From assembly GCA_902524895.1 (NCBI GenBank), contig CABZFH010000001.1:62001-126000 (forward strand): a stretch of DNA of 64,000 nt. Reading direction: 5' to 3'. This document shows positions 15,796 to 25,208 of the stretch, one piece after another. The translations under genes were made by a program, and so were the position numbers. The notes under the pieces are model-generated. The model did not search any database, had not been told where the DNA came from, and worked only from the letters and a program-made list of their open reading frames with translations. This stretch comes from an uncultured Alphaproteobacteria bacterium (GTDB lineage: Bacteria; Pseudomonadota; Alphaproteobacteria; Methylaequorales; Methylaequoraceae). How positions within the stretch are numbered: position 1 is the first letter of the stretch; each line of letters starts with the position of its first letter.

Positions 15796-16872
15796 TTGAT
15801 TGACTTATTTGATAATTATTGGAATCTAGAAATCTTAGGAACAAGCATAAGTAAGATTATATTATCTTTAATAATCTTTTTATTTTTTTTTCTTACAAGA
15901 AATTATATTTCAAAATTTCTCATGAAGAAGGTCGAAATTTTAACTTCAAAATTTAACAAGGATTTTACAAAAAAATTAAAATCATCATTAAAAGGACCGT
16001 TTAATTTTCTTCCTGTAGTTTTAGGGTTTTTCTTTGCTTCGAATTTCGCTGGATTTGAAAAAAATATTTCTCTATTTTTTGAAAATTTAAATAAATCATT
16101 CATTACTATTTTAATCTTTTGGGTTATTCATCAAATTATAGAGCCTTTAATTGGGCTTATTAAAAAAATTGAAACTCACTTATCTAAAGATTTATTAAAC
16201 TGGATGATAAGAGCGACAAAGATTTTTATCTTTGTACTTGGTTTTGCTGCAGTTTTAGAACTTTGGGGAATAAAAATAGGACCTATAATTGCTGGACTAG
16301 GACTTTTTGGTGTTGCAGTCGCACTTGGAGCGCAAGATTTATTTAAGAATTTAATTTCTGGAATTTTAGTTTTAGTAGAAAAAAGGTTTAAAGTGGGGGA
16401 TGTTATAATAGTTGAAAATGTGATTGAGGGAGTAGTTGAAAAAATAAGTTTCAGATCAACTTCAATCAGAAAATTCGATAAATCTTTATGTACGATACCT
16501 AATTTTCAATTCGCAGAAAATGCAGTTACGAATATTTCAGAGATAACCCACAGAAGAATTAACTGGATAATTGGTTTGGAATACGTAAGTACGACTGAAC
16601 AATTATTGAAAGTGAAAAATGAGATTCAAGAATTCATCAATTCTAATTCATTATTTTCGAACTCTAAAAATACAAAACCTATAGTTCGTATTGACCAATT
16701 CTCAGCTAGCTCAATCGACATTCTTGTTAGGTGTTTTATAAAAACTAATGATTACAATGATTGGTTAGTAGCGAAAGAAGATTTAGCAATAAACATTAAA
16801 AAAATAGTAGAAAGTAACAACGCTGCTTTTGCATTCCCGTCTCAATCCATATATATCGAAAAAGACGATTAG
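15796..16872 (+). CDS. MscS family mechanosensitive channel
   Basis: 358 aa. An N-terminal membrane part is followed by the MscS pore helix and beta domain: IIAGLGLFGVAVALGAQDLFKNLISGI (about 165-191), then FKVGDVI and EGVVEKISFRSTSIRKFD. Releases solutes on hypo-osmotic stress. The reading frame begins with a TTG (LIDLFDNYW) and has only a weak AGCGAG site upstream, so the exact start is uncertain. Convergent with nrdB, 3 bases apart. Confidence 0.9.
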   Translation: MIDLFDNYWNLEILGTSISKIILSLIIFLFFFLTRNYISKFLMKKVEILTSKFNKDFTKKLKSSLKGPFNFLPVVLGFFFASNFAGFEKNISLFFENLNKSFITILIFWVIHQIIEPLIGLIKKIETHLSKDLLNWMIRATKIFIFVLGFAAVLELWGIKIGPIIAGLGLFGVAVALGAQDLFKNLISGILVLVEKRFKVGDVIIVENVIEGVVEKISFRSTSIRKFDKSLCTIPNFQFAENAVTNISEITHRRINWIIGLEYVSTTEQLLKVKNEIQEFINSNSLFSNSKNTKPIVRIDQFSASSIDILVRCFIKTNDYNDWLVAKEDLAINIKKIVESNNAAFAFPSQSIYIEKDD

Positions 16873-16875
16873 GCT

Positions 16876-17895
16876 TTATCCTAAATTCACTTTTTTATCG
16901 AAGTGCTCCCAAACACCTTTTTTTCCTTCCCAAGAACCTTTCGTCGCAACTTTTGAATACTCTGTTGCCCTAGCTTCAAAGAAATTTGCATGTTCTACTC
17001 CGTTAAGTATTTCAGTTAACCACGGGAGAGGATGTTCTTTAATGCCATAAATAGGGTTAAGTTTAAGCTGTTTTAAACGCCAATCAGCGATATACCTAAT
17101 ATACTTTTTAATATCTTCAGGCTTCATTCCTTCAACTGAACCCATTTCAAAAGCCAAATCGATAAAATTATCTTCCAAAGAAACTACTGTTTCACAACAT
17201 TCTAAGATATCTTTTTTTAAGCTAGAGTTTAAACATTGTGTTTCTTTTGTAAATTCATGGAAAAGTTTAATCATTCCCTCACAATGCAATGACTCATCTC
17301 TGACAGACCAAGTTATAATTTGCCCCATACCTCTCATTTTATTAAATCTTGGAAAGTTTAATAACATTGCAAAACTTGCAAATAATTGAAGTCCTTCTGT
17401 AAATCCTCCAAACATAGCAAGTGTTTTTGCTACTTCACTATCAGAATTAACATTAAAATTTTGCATATAATCATGCTTATCTGCCATTTCCTTATAATCA
17501 AGAAAAGCTGAAAATTCTGTATCTGGCATACCAATTGTTTCCAGTAAAAGTGCATAAGCGGCAATATGAACGGTTTCAATATTAGAAAAAGCAGCCATCA
17601 TCATTTTTATCTCAGTAGGCTTAAAGACTTGCGAATAATTTTCCATATAATTATCATTAACTTCAACATCAGACTGAGTAAAAAATCTAAAAATTTGAGT
17701 GAGAAGATTTCGTTCATTATCGTTTAATTTTGTAATCCAATCTTTACAATCCTCTCCAAGTGGAACTTCTTCTGGCATCCAATGAACTTGCTGCTGCCTT
17801 TTCCAAAAGTCAAAAGCCCATGGATATCTAAAGGGTTTGTAGGAATGCGAAGGTGTTAGAAGTCCTACTTTTTTTATTTTACTTATATCATCCAT
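16876..17895 (-). CDS. nrdB: Ribonucleotide reductase small subunit (class Ia)
   Basis: Holds the di-iron/tyrosyl radical that starts ribonucleotide reduction by NrdA. Metal ligands and radical residue are visible: D76 (FFTQSD), E107 and H110 with Y114 in ETVHIAAY, the later Glu of FTEGLQLFASF, and Glu/His of RDESLH. The Tyr is present, so this is a radical-bearing form rather than a Phe-type R2c. 339 aa. Lies 23 bases after nrdA in the same direction. Confidence 0.95.
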   Translation of the reverse strand: MDDISKIKKVGLLTPSHSYKPFRYPWAFDFWKRQQQVHWMPEEVPLGEDCKDWITKLNDNERNLLTQIFRFFTQSDVEVNDNYMENYSQVFKPTEIKMMMAAFSNIETVHIAAYALLLETIGMPDTEFSAFLDYKEMADKHDYMQNFNVNSDSEVAKTLAMFGGFTEGLQLFASFAMLLNFPRFNKMRGMGQIITWSVRDESLHCEGMIKLFHEFTKETQCLNSSLKKDILECCETVVSLEDNFIDLAFEMGSVEGMKPEDIKKYIRYIADWRLKQLKLNPIYGIKEHPLPWLTEILNGVEHANFFEARATEYSKVATKGSWEGKKGVWEHFDKKVNLG

Positions 17896-17918
17896 TTTTT
17901 TTCCTTATTATTTAGTTG

Positions 17919-19799
17919 TTATTGACATGACAAACATTCGTCATAGTCATTTTTTTCTTCCGAATTAAGCGCTTTTCTAGGCCATAGATTTGTATTATCA
18001 GCTTCAACACCAGCATAACTTGCTCTTTGAATAGACTTAGACCTACAATAATATAAACTTTTTACACCAGTTTCCCAGGCTTTCCAATGCAACATCATCA
18101 AATCCCATTTATCAATATCAGAGGATAAAAATAAATTGATAGACTGCCCTTGGCAAATAAATGGCGTTCTGTCAGCTGCAAATTCAACGATCCACCTTTG
18201 ATCAATTTCAAAAGCAGTTTTAAAAATACTTTTTTCATCTTTTGAGAGTTCTTTTATATGAGAAACAGAACCCTCGTTTTCTAAAATCGACTGCCATGTT
18301 TTTTTATTATTTATATTTTTTGTCTCTAGTAGTGCTTCTAAGTATTTATTTTTTACTGTGAAAGAACCAGATAACGTCTTATGAGTATACACGTTTGCTG
18401 GGATTGGCTCTATACATGCACTTGTTCCTCCACAAATTATACTAATTGAAGCAGTCGGAGCTATGGCAAGTTTATGGCTAAATCTAGCTTTTACACCCCT
18501 TTCCTCTGCGTCAGGGCAAGCTCCTTTTTCTAAGGCAAGTGTTAATGAAGCTTTATCAGCTTCTTTCCTGATGTGTTTAAAAAACTTGATATTCCAGCTT
18601 TTTGAAAGCGGACTTTCAAAAGGAATATTTTTCTTCTGAAGAAAAGAATGAAATCCCATCGCACCTAGACCTACAGATCTCTCTCTCATTGCAGAATAAA
18701 CTGCATTTTTCATGGAATCAGGTGCTCTTGTAATAAAATCCTGCAAAATATTATCTAAAAATCTCATCACATCTTCAATAAAATCAGATTGATCGTGCCA
18801 TTCATCCCATTTTTCTAAATTTAATGATGATAAGCAACATACCGCAGTTCTCTCCTTTCCCTTATGATCTATTCCTGTATGAAGCATTATTTCACTGCAT
18901 AAATTAGATGTAGTGACTTTTAATCCATTTTCTTTTTGGTGTTTTGACATACTTTTATTAACACTATCAACAAAAACAAGATAAGGCTCCCCAGTTGCCA
19001 TTCTTGTCTCAAGAATTTTTTGCCATAACTCTCTAGCATTAACTTTTCTCAATACTTCATGATTTTTTGGACTTTTTAATCCAAATTCTTTGTTTTCTTT
19101 TACACAATTCATAAATTCATCTGTGATATTTATTCCATGATGCAAATTTAAACTCTTTCGATTAAAATCTCCAGAAGGTTTTCTAATTTCTAAGAACTCT
19201 TCTATCTCAGGATGATGAACGTCGATATAACAAGCTGCTGAACCTCTTCTTAATGCTCCTTGTGAAATAGCTAGTGTTAGTGAATCCATTACTCTGACAA
19301 AGGGAATAATTCCAGAAGTTTGGCCATTTCCTTTTACTTCTTCCCCTATGGACCTTACTGACCCCCAGTAAGTTCCAATTCCTCCTCCATTGGAAGCTAA
19401 CCAAACATTTTCACCCCATTTTGATAATATTCCATCTAAGCTGTCTTGAACAGAGTTTAAAAAACACGAAATTGGCAGACCTCTTTTTGCTCCACCATTT
19501 GAGAGAACTGGGGTTGCAGGCATGAACCAAAGTTTGGATATGTAATTATAAATTCTTTCACAGTGCTCAAAGTCATCTGAATACTGCTTAGCAACTCTCA
19601 GAAACATGTCCTGAAATTTTTCTCCAGGGAGCAGATATCTATCAAGCAGGGTTGCTTTTCCAAAGTCTGTTAATAGATGATCTCTAGAATAATTAGGTCT
19701 TACATCATTTTTAGTATTATCTTTTTTTTTTTTTAATAGTACGTTATTTTTAGAATCGGACTCTATATCCAAAATTTTTGCAGTTTGAACTTTATTCAT
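17919..19799 (-). CDS. nrdA: Ribonucleotide reductase large subunit, short form
   Basis: Reduces ribonucleoside diphosphates. The active-site cysteines are in ISCFLNSV (near 111), NLCSEI (near 300) and CCLSSLNL (near 323), and the C-terminal redox pair is C622/C625 (ECLSCQ). At 626 aa it is about 130 residues shorter than E. coli NrdA: catalytic homology begins around residue 35 (NYSRDHLLTDFGKATLLDRYLL), so the N-terminal ATP-cone seems to be missing and dATP shut-off through it is not expected. The Lys-rich first 35 residues look disordered. Transcribed first, then nrdB. Confidence 0.95.
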   Translation of the reverse strand: MNKVQTAKILDIESDSKNNVLLKKKKDNTKNDVRPNYSRDHLLTDFGKATLLDRYLLPGEKFQDMFLRVAKQYSDDFEHCERIYNYISKLWFMPATPVLSNGGAKRGLPISCFLNSVQDSLDGILSKWGENVWLASNGGGIGTYWGSVRSIGEEVKGNGQTSGIIPFVRVMDSLTLAISQGALRRGSAACYIDVHHPEIEEFLEIRKPSGDFNRKSLNLHHGINITDEFMNCVKENKEFGLKSPKNHEVLRKVNARELWQKILETRMATGEPYLVFVDSVNKSMSKHQKENGLKVTTSNLCSEIMLHTGIDHKGKERTAVCCLSSLNLEKWDEWHDQSDFIEDVMRFLDNILQDFITRAPDSMKNAVYSAMRERSVGLGAMGFHSFLQKKNIPFESPLSKSWNIKFFKHIRKEADKASLTLALEKGACPDAEERGVKARFSHKLAIAPTASISIICGGTSACIEPIPANVYTHKTLSGSFTVKNKYLEALLETKNINNKKTWQSILENEGSVSHIKELSKDEKSIFKTAFEIDQRWIVEFAADRTPFICQGQSINLFLSSDIDKWDLMMLHWKAWETGVKSLYYCRSKSIQRASYAGVEADNTNLWPRKALNSEEKNDYDECLSCQ

Positions 19800-19819
19800 A
19801 TTTTTTCCCTGTAGTTGAA

Positions 19820-19855
19820 TACTATATATAGTAATTTAAACAACAATAATGTCAA
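19820..19855 (-). promoter_or_regulatory. nrdAB promoter with NrdR-like palindrome
   Basis: On the minus strand TTGACA (19850-19855) is followed after 17-18 bases by a −10-like element inside the perfect 14-base palindrome TACTATATATAGTA (19820-19833), about 20 bases before the nrdA ATG. The core CTATATATAG resembles NrdR boxes, which usually overlap nrd promoters. NrdR boxes normally come in pairs about three helical turns apart; the second copy is not convincing here. The promoter is well supported, the regulator inferred. Confidence 0.5.
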
Positions 19856-19900
19856 CAGGTAGTATAAAAGAATTATTTAAAAAAGCAAAAAAACTTTAAG

Positions 19901-19977
19901 TGGCGCGCTCGGAGAGACTCGAACTCCCAACCTTCTGATTCGTAGTCAGATACTCTATCCAGTTAAGCTACGAGCGC
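19901..19977 (-). tRNA. tRNA-Arg (anticodon ACG)
   Basis: 77 bases including an encoded CCA. Acceptor GCGCTCG pairs with CGAGCGC; anticodon loop CTACGAA gives ACG (read as ICG); the T arm carries TTCGAGT. Lies between nrdA and a divergent lipoprotein gene. The rest of 19856-20132 holds only AT-rich sequence with no further feature that I can support. Confidence 0.96.
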
Positions 19978-20132
19978 GTTTTTTGTATAAAAATGTATAA
20001 TTACTATTTTTTTGATGATTAATTTAAAAAATTTATTTATCTCATTATTTTTTTTTAGTTTATTTTATTTTACTAATGCGCTATATCTTGAGTTAGTAAA
20101 TTTACAATACTAACCTTATATTTATTTATGAT

Positions 20133-21257
20133 ATGAAATCAAACTTTTTTTCACTGCTTATATTAACAATATTTTTAAATTCCTGTTCAAATGTTTCAGA
20201 TTTTATTTTTCCGTCTTTATCTGATGAAGAAGTAGTTACACCTCCATCAATTGACGAAACAGTTCAAATTGTAGAAGAACCCGAAGTTGTTGCTGAGCCT
20301 CAAATACCCCCATCACAATATGCACCACCGCCTCAAAACATGCCAGATACAGGTCCGACTGGAACCTTTGTTGGTGGAAAAATTAATCAATTTAGAGGTG
20401 ATCTTGTTAGCATTCAAACAGCCATATCTTCTCATAATAATGACTATTTAAGATTTAAAGATTTAGTCGATGAGCAAACTACAGTATATCAGGGCCTTTC
20501 AAGCGCAATCAGGTCTAGACTTCAAATTGGGACAACACCAGGAAACCCCATACTAGTTGGTCAATGGAATGATGCGCAAAGAGCATTGGAAGATATTCAG
20601 AATAATGTAAATAATCTTCAGATAGTTAACAATCGTGTTACAGCTGATTTTGCTTTAATCTCACATTTAAAAAAGGCAATTGGTTCAAGCTTTTTTATTG
20701 CAGGAGCCATTGATGAAGATCACAATCAACTTAAGGTGCTTAGAGATGACGTAGAAAGAACAAAAGTTTTGTATGATAGACTTATGGGTGAACTTGACAG
20801 CAGAATTTCTAGAGAAATTAGTATACTGAATGATGAAAGACAATATATGAAAAATTTAGCTGTTGATATTGAAGTTGGTAAATTTGGAAAAAATATTTCG
20901 TCTCCACCTGCTTCTCAGACCAACGATACTTTAAATGTAGATGCAGTTAAATCTGCACCAATTAATTATGACAATGCGCTTGTAATTTTAAAATTTGATG
21001 ACACGGATTTAGATTACTCAACAGGCTTATTTGAAACAATCTCAAGTACTTTGGAACAGAAACCTTCAGCAAAATTTGAAATCGTTGCAGTTAGTCCAAC
21101 TGGTGGAGCTAGTTTTGCACAAAAAGCTAGAGAAAGAGCAGCAACTGTATTTAAACAAATTACTGAAATGGGTGTTCCCTCAGAAAGATTATCACTTACA
21201 TCATCAAATAGTTCAACAGCTCAGGCAGAAGAAGTTCATATTTATATCAGGAACTAG
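20133..21257 (+). CDS. Proline-rich lipoprotein with coiled coil and OmpA-like C-terminus
   Basis: 374 aa. A lipoprotein signal ends in LNSC (Cys18). A Pro/Glu/Val-rich linker (30-75) follows, then a helical coiled-coil-like middle (about 85-255) and a C-terminal domain (about 285-374) with the OmpA-like layout: ALVILKFDDTDLDYSTG, then QKARERAATVFKQITEMGVPSERL. This last helix-loop matches the peptidoglycan-binding face of OmpA/Pal domains, though divergent. An envelope anchoring role is inferred. The 3' end overlaps convergent panC by 11 bases. Confidence 0.75.
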   Translation: MKSNFFSLLILTIFLNSCSNVSDFIFPSLSDEEVVTPPSIDETVQIVEEPEVVAEPQIPPSQYAPPPQNMPDTGPTGTFVGGKINQFRGDLVSIQTAISSHNNDYLRFKDLVDEQTTVYQGLSSAIRSRLQIGTTPGNPILVGQWNDAQRALEDIQNNVNNLQIVNNRVTADFALISHLKKAIGSSFFIAGAIDEDHNQLKVLRDDVERTKVLYDRLMGELDSRISREISILNDERQYMKNLAVDIEVGKFGKNISSPPASQTNDTLNVDAVKSAPINYDNALVILKFDDTDLDYSTGLFETISSTLEQKPSAKFEIVAVSPTGGASFAQKARERAATVFKQITEMGVPSERLSLTSSNSSTAQAEEVHIYIRN

Positions 21258-22116
21258 TGTAGTATTTGTTATGAATACTAATTTGTCCTAGAGATAAATT
21301 ATCAATTAGCTTAACTTTTTCTATATTAGCAGATGCGAACAATCTAGCTTTGGTAGGTGTTGTATCTACATGGGAAAGATCATTTTCATTTCTAATTTCT
21401 AGATAATTAACTTTTTCAAATCCGGAGCTAATTAATAGGTCCTTATAATTATTAAATTCAGTTATGAGCAACCCTTTGTTTTTTATACTACTTTTAATAT
21501 CTTTCATTATTTTAAACAAATTTGCCGCATTAGCCCGACCAGCATTACTTAATAATAAATTTCTTGAAGATAGTGCTAGACCAGATTGCATTCTATGTGT
21601 TTTGATTAATTTTATTTTAGTTTTTAAAATCATATTTTGAACAAGTTTTTTTATAACTAAAGTTTGCTGAAAGTCTTTATCTCCTAGAATTAGATAATTT
21701 GGTTTAATAATATCCAAAAATTTACTTAATATCATAATAACTCCTTCAAAATGTCCAGGTCGGTTTTTTCCGCACAAAACTTTTATAAGTTTTTCATATT
21801 GATCAAGATTTTTAAATTTAATATTTTTAGAAAATGACACATTAGGGGCAAATAAGATTTCTACATTTAAATTTTTAATAATCCTTATGTCTCGTGTAAA
21901 AGTTTTTGGATAACTTAAAAAATCTAATTTATTTTCAAATTGTAAAGGATTCACAAAAATACTAACAATAGATATTCCTGAAATTTTTTGAGACTCAAAA
22001 ATCAGCTTTTTATGTCCATCGTGTAAATTTCCAAGAGTAGGGATAAATTTGATTGATTTATTGTTTATCTTTAAAATCTGCTTTAATTTTTCTAAGTTTC
22101 TAATTATAAGGGTCAT
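21247..22116 (-). CDS. panC: Pantothenate synthetase
   Basis: Joins pantoate and beta-alanine with ATP to give pantothenate. The HIGH-like ATP motif (PTLGNLHDGHKKLI, about 26-39), the FVNPLQFE pantoate site, LGDKDFQQT and the SSRNLLLS segment are present. 289 aa. Its ATG shares a base with the panB stop (TAATG), so panB-panC form one unit. The sequence is divergent and Lys-rich but no key block is missing. Confidence 0.94.
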   Translation of the reverse strand: MTLIIRNLEKLKQILKINNKSIKFIPTLGNLHDGHKKLIFESQKISGISIVSIFVNPLQFENKLDFLSYPKTFTRDIRIIKNLNVEILFAPNVSFSKNIKFKNLDQYEKLIKVLCGKNRPGHFEGVIMILSKFLDIIKPNYLILGDKDFQQTLVIKKLVQNMILKTKIKLIKTHRMQSGLALSSRNLLLSNAGRANAANLFKIMKDIKSSIKNKGLLITEFNNYKDLLISSGFEKVNYLEIRNENDLSHVDTTPTKARLFASANIEKVKLIDNLSLGQISIHNKYYTSS

Positions 22117-22913
22117 TAATATAAATAATCTTTGTTAGGAAATTTTTTACTTTCTACTTCAATTTTATATTTTTTTACTGCATTTCTAATCATTTTTCGA
22201 ATGTTGCAAAATTGTTTTATAAATTTAGCTTCAAATTGCGTTAAACCTATTATATCTTCTGTAACAAGAATTTGTCCTCGACATTTCTGTGAAGCTCCTA
22301 TTCCAATAAAAGGGAAATCATAGCTTTCTAAAACTTCTTCAACAAGCTTGGCAACCGTGGCTTCAATAACAATCGAGAAAACTCCGGCATTTTTTAATGA
22401 ATCAATATCTTTAAAAATTTTATCTCTATCTCTTTTTAGCTTTCCAAAAACTTTTTTTTGTTTAATTTTTTTAATTGATTGCGGAAGAAATCCGACGTGT
22501 CCCATTACATTTATCTTTTTCTTTACAAGATAGGTAACAGTTTTTTCAATTTCTGTACCTCCTTCTAGCTTAATTGCGCATGCATTTGATTTTTCTAATA
22601 GTTTACTGGCATTTCTATATGCTTGTTCTTTAGATTGTTCATAAGTTCCAAATGGCATATCAACAACAACTAATGATTTTTTAGTCGCATTACAAACTGC
22701 TCTTGCATGCCTTATCATTATTTCTAAACTTACTTCTCTAGTTGTTTCAAATCCGTATAATACTGTTCCGACAGAATCTCCAACTAAAATTACATCTACA
22801 AATTCGTCAACAATTTCCGCTATCATTCGAGTATAGGCAGTTAAACAAACAATTGATTCTTTTTTAACTAAATCTTCAACAGTTTTTCTTTTTAAATTTG
22901 ATAGATTTATCAT
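22116..22913 (-). CDS. panB: 3-methyl-2-oxobutanoate hydroxymethyltransferase
   Basis: First committed step to pantothenate: transfers a hydroxymethyl group from methylene-tetrahydrofolate to ketoisovalerate. VDVILVGDSVGTVLYG (metal site Asp, about 38-53), KLEGG (about 115-119), GHVGFLPQS (about 138-146) and the closing FPFIGIGASQKCRGQILV are intact. 265 aa, normal. Divergent from the gamma-glutamyltransferase gene 61 bases away. Confidence 0.95.
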   Translation of the reverse strand: MINLSNLKRKTVEDLVKKESIVCLTAYTRMIAEIVDEFVDVILVGDSVGTVLYGFETTREVSLEIMIRHARAVCNATKKSLVVVDMPFGTYEQSKEQAYRNASKLLEKSNACAIKLEGGTEIEKTVTYLVKKKINVMGHVGFLPQSIKKIKQKKVFGKLKRDRDKIFKDIDSLKNAGVFSIVIEATVAKLVEEVLESYDFPFIGIGASQKCRGQILVTEDIIGLTQFEAKFIKQFCNIRKMIRNAVKKYKIEVESKKFPNKDYLY

Positions 22914-22974
22914 TTAAAGCTTATTAAATTAAAAGTTTAGTTTTTTATACAAGTAATTATTAAAATAAACAGGT

Positions 22975-24663
22975 ATGCATAAAAAGTCCTTAATTTATAT
23001 TTTTTTTTTAACTTTTATAATTTCAAATGGCTTGTTAGCAGATGAAAACTATGATCAAAAAATTCAACCAGAATTTAATTCTATTGAAGCTACCAAAGAA
23101 AATAAAATATCATCTGGCAAAAAGCTAGCTGTTGTAAGCGCTAATAATTATGCAACTAAAGGTGCGCAAGAAATACTGTCAATTGGCGGAAATGCAGCTG
23201 ACGCAGCAGTTACTCTACAACTAATTTTAGGTTTAGTCGAACCGCAATCCTCAGGTTTAGGTGGCGGCAGTTTCGCGTTATATTTTAATAATAAAAATAA
23301 GACAGTTACAAACTTTGATGGAAGGGAAAGAGCTCCAAAAAAAATACTTAAAAATCACTTTCTGGATAAAGACAATAAACCACAAAAATTTTTTGATGCT
23401 GCAATCGGAGGGAAATCAGTAGGTGTTCCTGGTACAATAAAAACATTACACAAAATTCACAATAAATTTGGAAAGTTGGATTGGAAACAACTTTTTGAAC
23501 CTGCCATTAAACTAGCTTCAGAAGGTTTTATTCCACCACCAAGACTTATTCAATCTTTGAAAAAAGAAAAGCATCTTTGGAGAATTAATCAAGACAATAG
23601 CTTTTTTGAAAAAATAATAGAAAATCCCAATCAAAAAATTAGAAATATTAAATATGAAAAAACTTTGAGAAAATTATCAGAAGATTATAATGAATTTTAT
23701 AACGGTAAAATTGCAAATAACATCGTTCAAGCTGTAAAAAATTCAAATATAAACCCTGGTTTATTGGAAAAAAGCGATTTTCTTGCATACGACACCAAAT
23801 ATGGTAATGCTTTATGTACAGAATTAAAAAATAAGATATTATGTGGTCCAAAATTACCTTCGTCAGGAGGTATTTTATTGTCTCAAGCTCTTATCATTTA
23901 TGAAAATTACAATTTTGATTCAACCATTAGTCATAAGAGAAAACTTTTAGATATTTTAGCCTTTGTATACAATGAAAGAGCTATTTTTTTGGGTGATCCA
24001 GAGTTTGATTTTGTGAATACAGAAAAATTAATTCAAAAAGATTATTTATTAAAAAAGTTTGATTTATTCCAAGAAAACTTTGTCAAAAAAATTGATTTTC
24101 CTGAAAAATTTCATTCTACCACTCACTTTTCAATACATGACAATGAAGGTAATGTGATATCTATGACCTCTAGTATTGAAAATGGCTTTGGGTCTAGATT
24201 GTTTGTAGATGGTTTTTTTCTAAACAATCAATTGACTGATTTTTCATTTAAAATAAAGAGAAAAAATAAAATTCTTAAGAATATACCTGAGGGAGGTAAA
24301 AGACCATTAAGTTCAATGAGCCCAATTCTGATTTTTGATAAAAATTATAATTTTTTATTTTCAATTGGCTCTCCAGGAGGGACCGCAATAATCGCATACG
24401 TTTTTAAGAATATTGTAGATATTTTATATCTCAACATTGATCCAATTCATTCTGTAAATTCTGGAAATTACCTAAAAAAAGGAGAGAAGATTTATGTAGA
24501 GAAAAGTAAATTTAAAACTAGAGAATTCGATGTAATTAAAAGATCAAATGAAAAAATTTTACAGATGCCTCTTACTAGCGGCCTAGGTATTATAATTAAA
24601 AAAAATGATCTTCTTTTTGGTATAGAAGACTCAAGAAGAGATGGTAATGTTTTTGCTAAATAA
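22975..24663 (+). CDS. ggt: Gamma-glutamyltransferase, periplasmic
   Basis: N-terminal nucleophile hydrolase acting on glutathione and other gamma-glutamyl compounds. A signal peptide is visible (cleavage near LLA-D, residue 22). The autoprocessing and catalytic Thr is T382 in the TTHFSIHD block, giving large and small subunits. The GSPGG oxyanion-side motif (near 468) and the SSM segment before it are kept. 562 aa. Allows use of external gamma-glutamyl peptides or recycling of periplasmic glutathione. Confidence 0.93.
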   Translation: MHKKSLIYIFFLTFIISNGLLADENYDQKIQPEFNSIEATKENKISSGKKLAVVSANNYATKGAQEILSIGGNAADAAVTLQLILGLVEPQSSGLGGGSFALYFNNKNKTVTNFDGRERAPKKILKNHFLDKDNKPQKFFDAAIGGKSVGVPGTIKTLHKIHNKFGKLDWKQLFEPAIKLASEGFIPPPRLIQSLKKEKHLWRINQDNSFFEKIIENPNQKIRNIKYEKTLRKLSEDYNEFYNGKIANNIVQAVKNSNINPGLLEKSDFLAYDTKYGNALCTELKNKILCGPKLPSSGGILLSQALIIYENYNFDSTISHKRKLLDILAFVYNERAIFLGDPEFDFVNTEKLIQKDYLLKKFDLFQENFVKKIDFPEKFHSTTHFSIHDNEGNVISMTSSIENGFGSRLFVDGFFLNNQLTDFSFKIKRKNKILKNIPEGGKRPLSSMSPILIFDKNYNFLFSIGSPGGTAIIAYVFKNIVDILYLNIDPIHSVNSGNYLKKGEKIYVEKSKFKTREFDVIKRSNEKILQMPLTSGLGIIIKKNDLLFGIEDSRRDGNVFAK

Positions 24664-24719
24664 TTTTTATGCTTTAAATATCTTGAAGTTTGTTGTATTA
24701 ATTAAATTGGAGTTATAAA

Positions 24720-24854
24720 ATGAAAAGACCATTTCAACCAAGTGAAATTAAAAGAAAAAGAAGACATGGCTTTAGATCCAGAATGTCTACCATTGCTGGT
24801 CGAAAAATTTTATCAAATCGAAGATCTAAGGGTAGAAAAATAATTTCTGCATAA
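24720..24854 (+). CDS. rpmH: Ribosomal protein bL34
   Basis: 44 codons: begins [18 protein letters not shown], contains [13 protein letters not shown] and ends KIISA. This is the full L34 pattern. A GGAG site lies about 7 bases before the ATG. Its TAA overlaps the rnpA ATG (TAATG), the usual rpmH-rnpA pairing. Confidence 0.97.
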   Translation: MKRPFQPSEIKRKRRHGFRSRMSTIAGRKILSNRRSKGRKIISA

Positions 24855-25195
24855 TGCAAAATCGAATAAAAAGTTTAAAAAAGAGGAGTGATTTTATTTT
24901 ACTTCGAAATGAAAAGAAAAGAATATTTGGTAAAGATATCTTGATCAATTACAGTATAAATAAGATTAATAAACAAACTAGAATAGGAATAACTGTAAGC
25001 AAAAAGCATGGAAATGCTGTTAGACGAAATCATATAAAAAGACTTTTCAAAGCTGTATTTATAAAGCACAATGATAAATTACCTACTGGGTATGACATAG
25101 AGTTTATTCCAAAGAAAAATGAAAATAAAGTTAGATTTTTGGAACTAGAGAATGACGTATTAACTTCTTTAAAAAAATTAAATACGCTTTATTAA
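24854..25195 (+). CDS. rnpA: Ribonuclease P protein component
   Basis: 113 aa basic protein that assists RNase P RNA in tRNA 5' maturation. The RNR-type motif is read in GNAVRRNHIKRLFKAVF (about 56-72), with the N-terminal SLKKRSDFILLRNEKKRIF. Directly follows rpmH with a one-base overlap. No yidD lies between it and yidC, unlike many bacteria. Confidence 0.96.
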   Translation: MQNRIKSLKKRSDFILLRNEKKRIFGKDILINYSINKINKQTRIGITVSKKHGNAVRRNHIKRLFKAVFIKHNDKLPTGYDIEFIPKKNENKVRFLELENDVLTSLKKLNTLY

Positions 25196-25208
25196 ATAAT
25201 AATGTAAT

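Noticed and set aside
19834-19860. Second NrdR box
   Set aside because: ACATTATTGTTGT has partial similarity, but spacing to the clear palindrome is about 19 bases, not the usual three helical turns.
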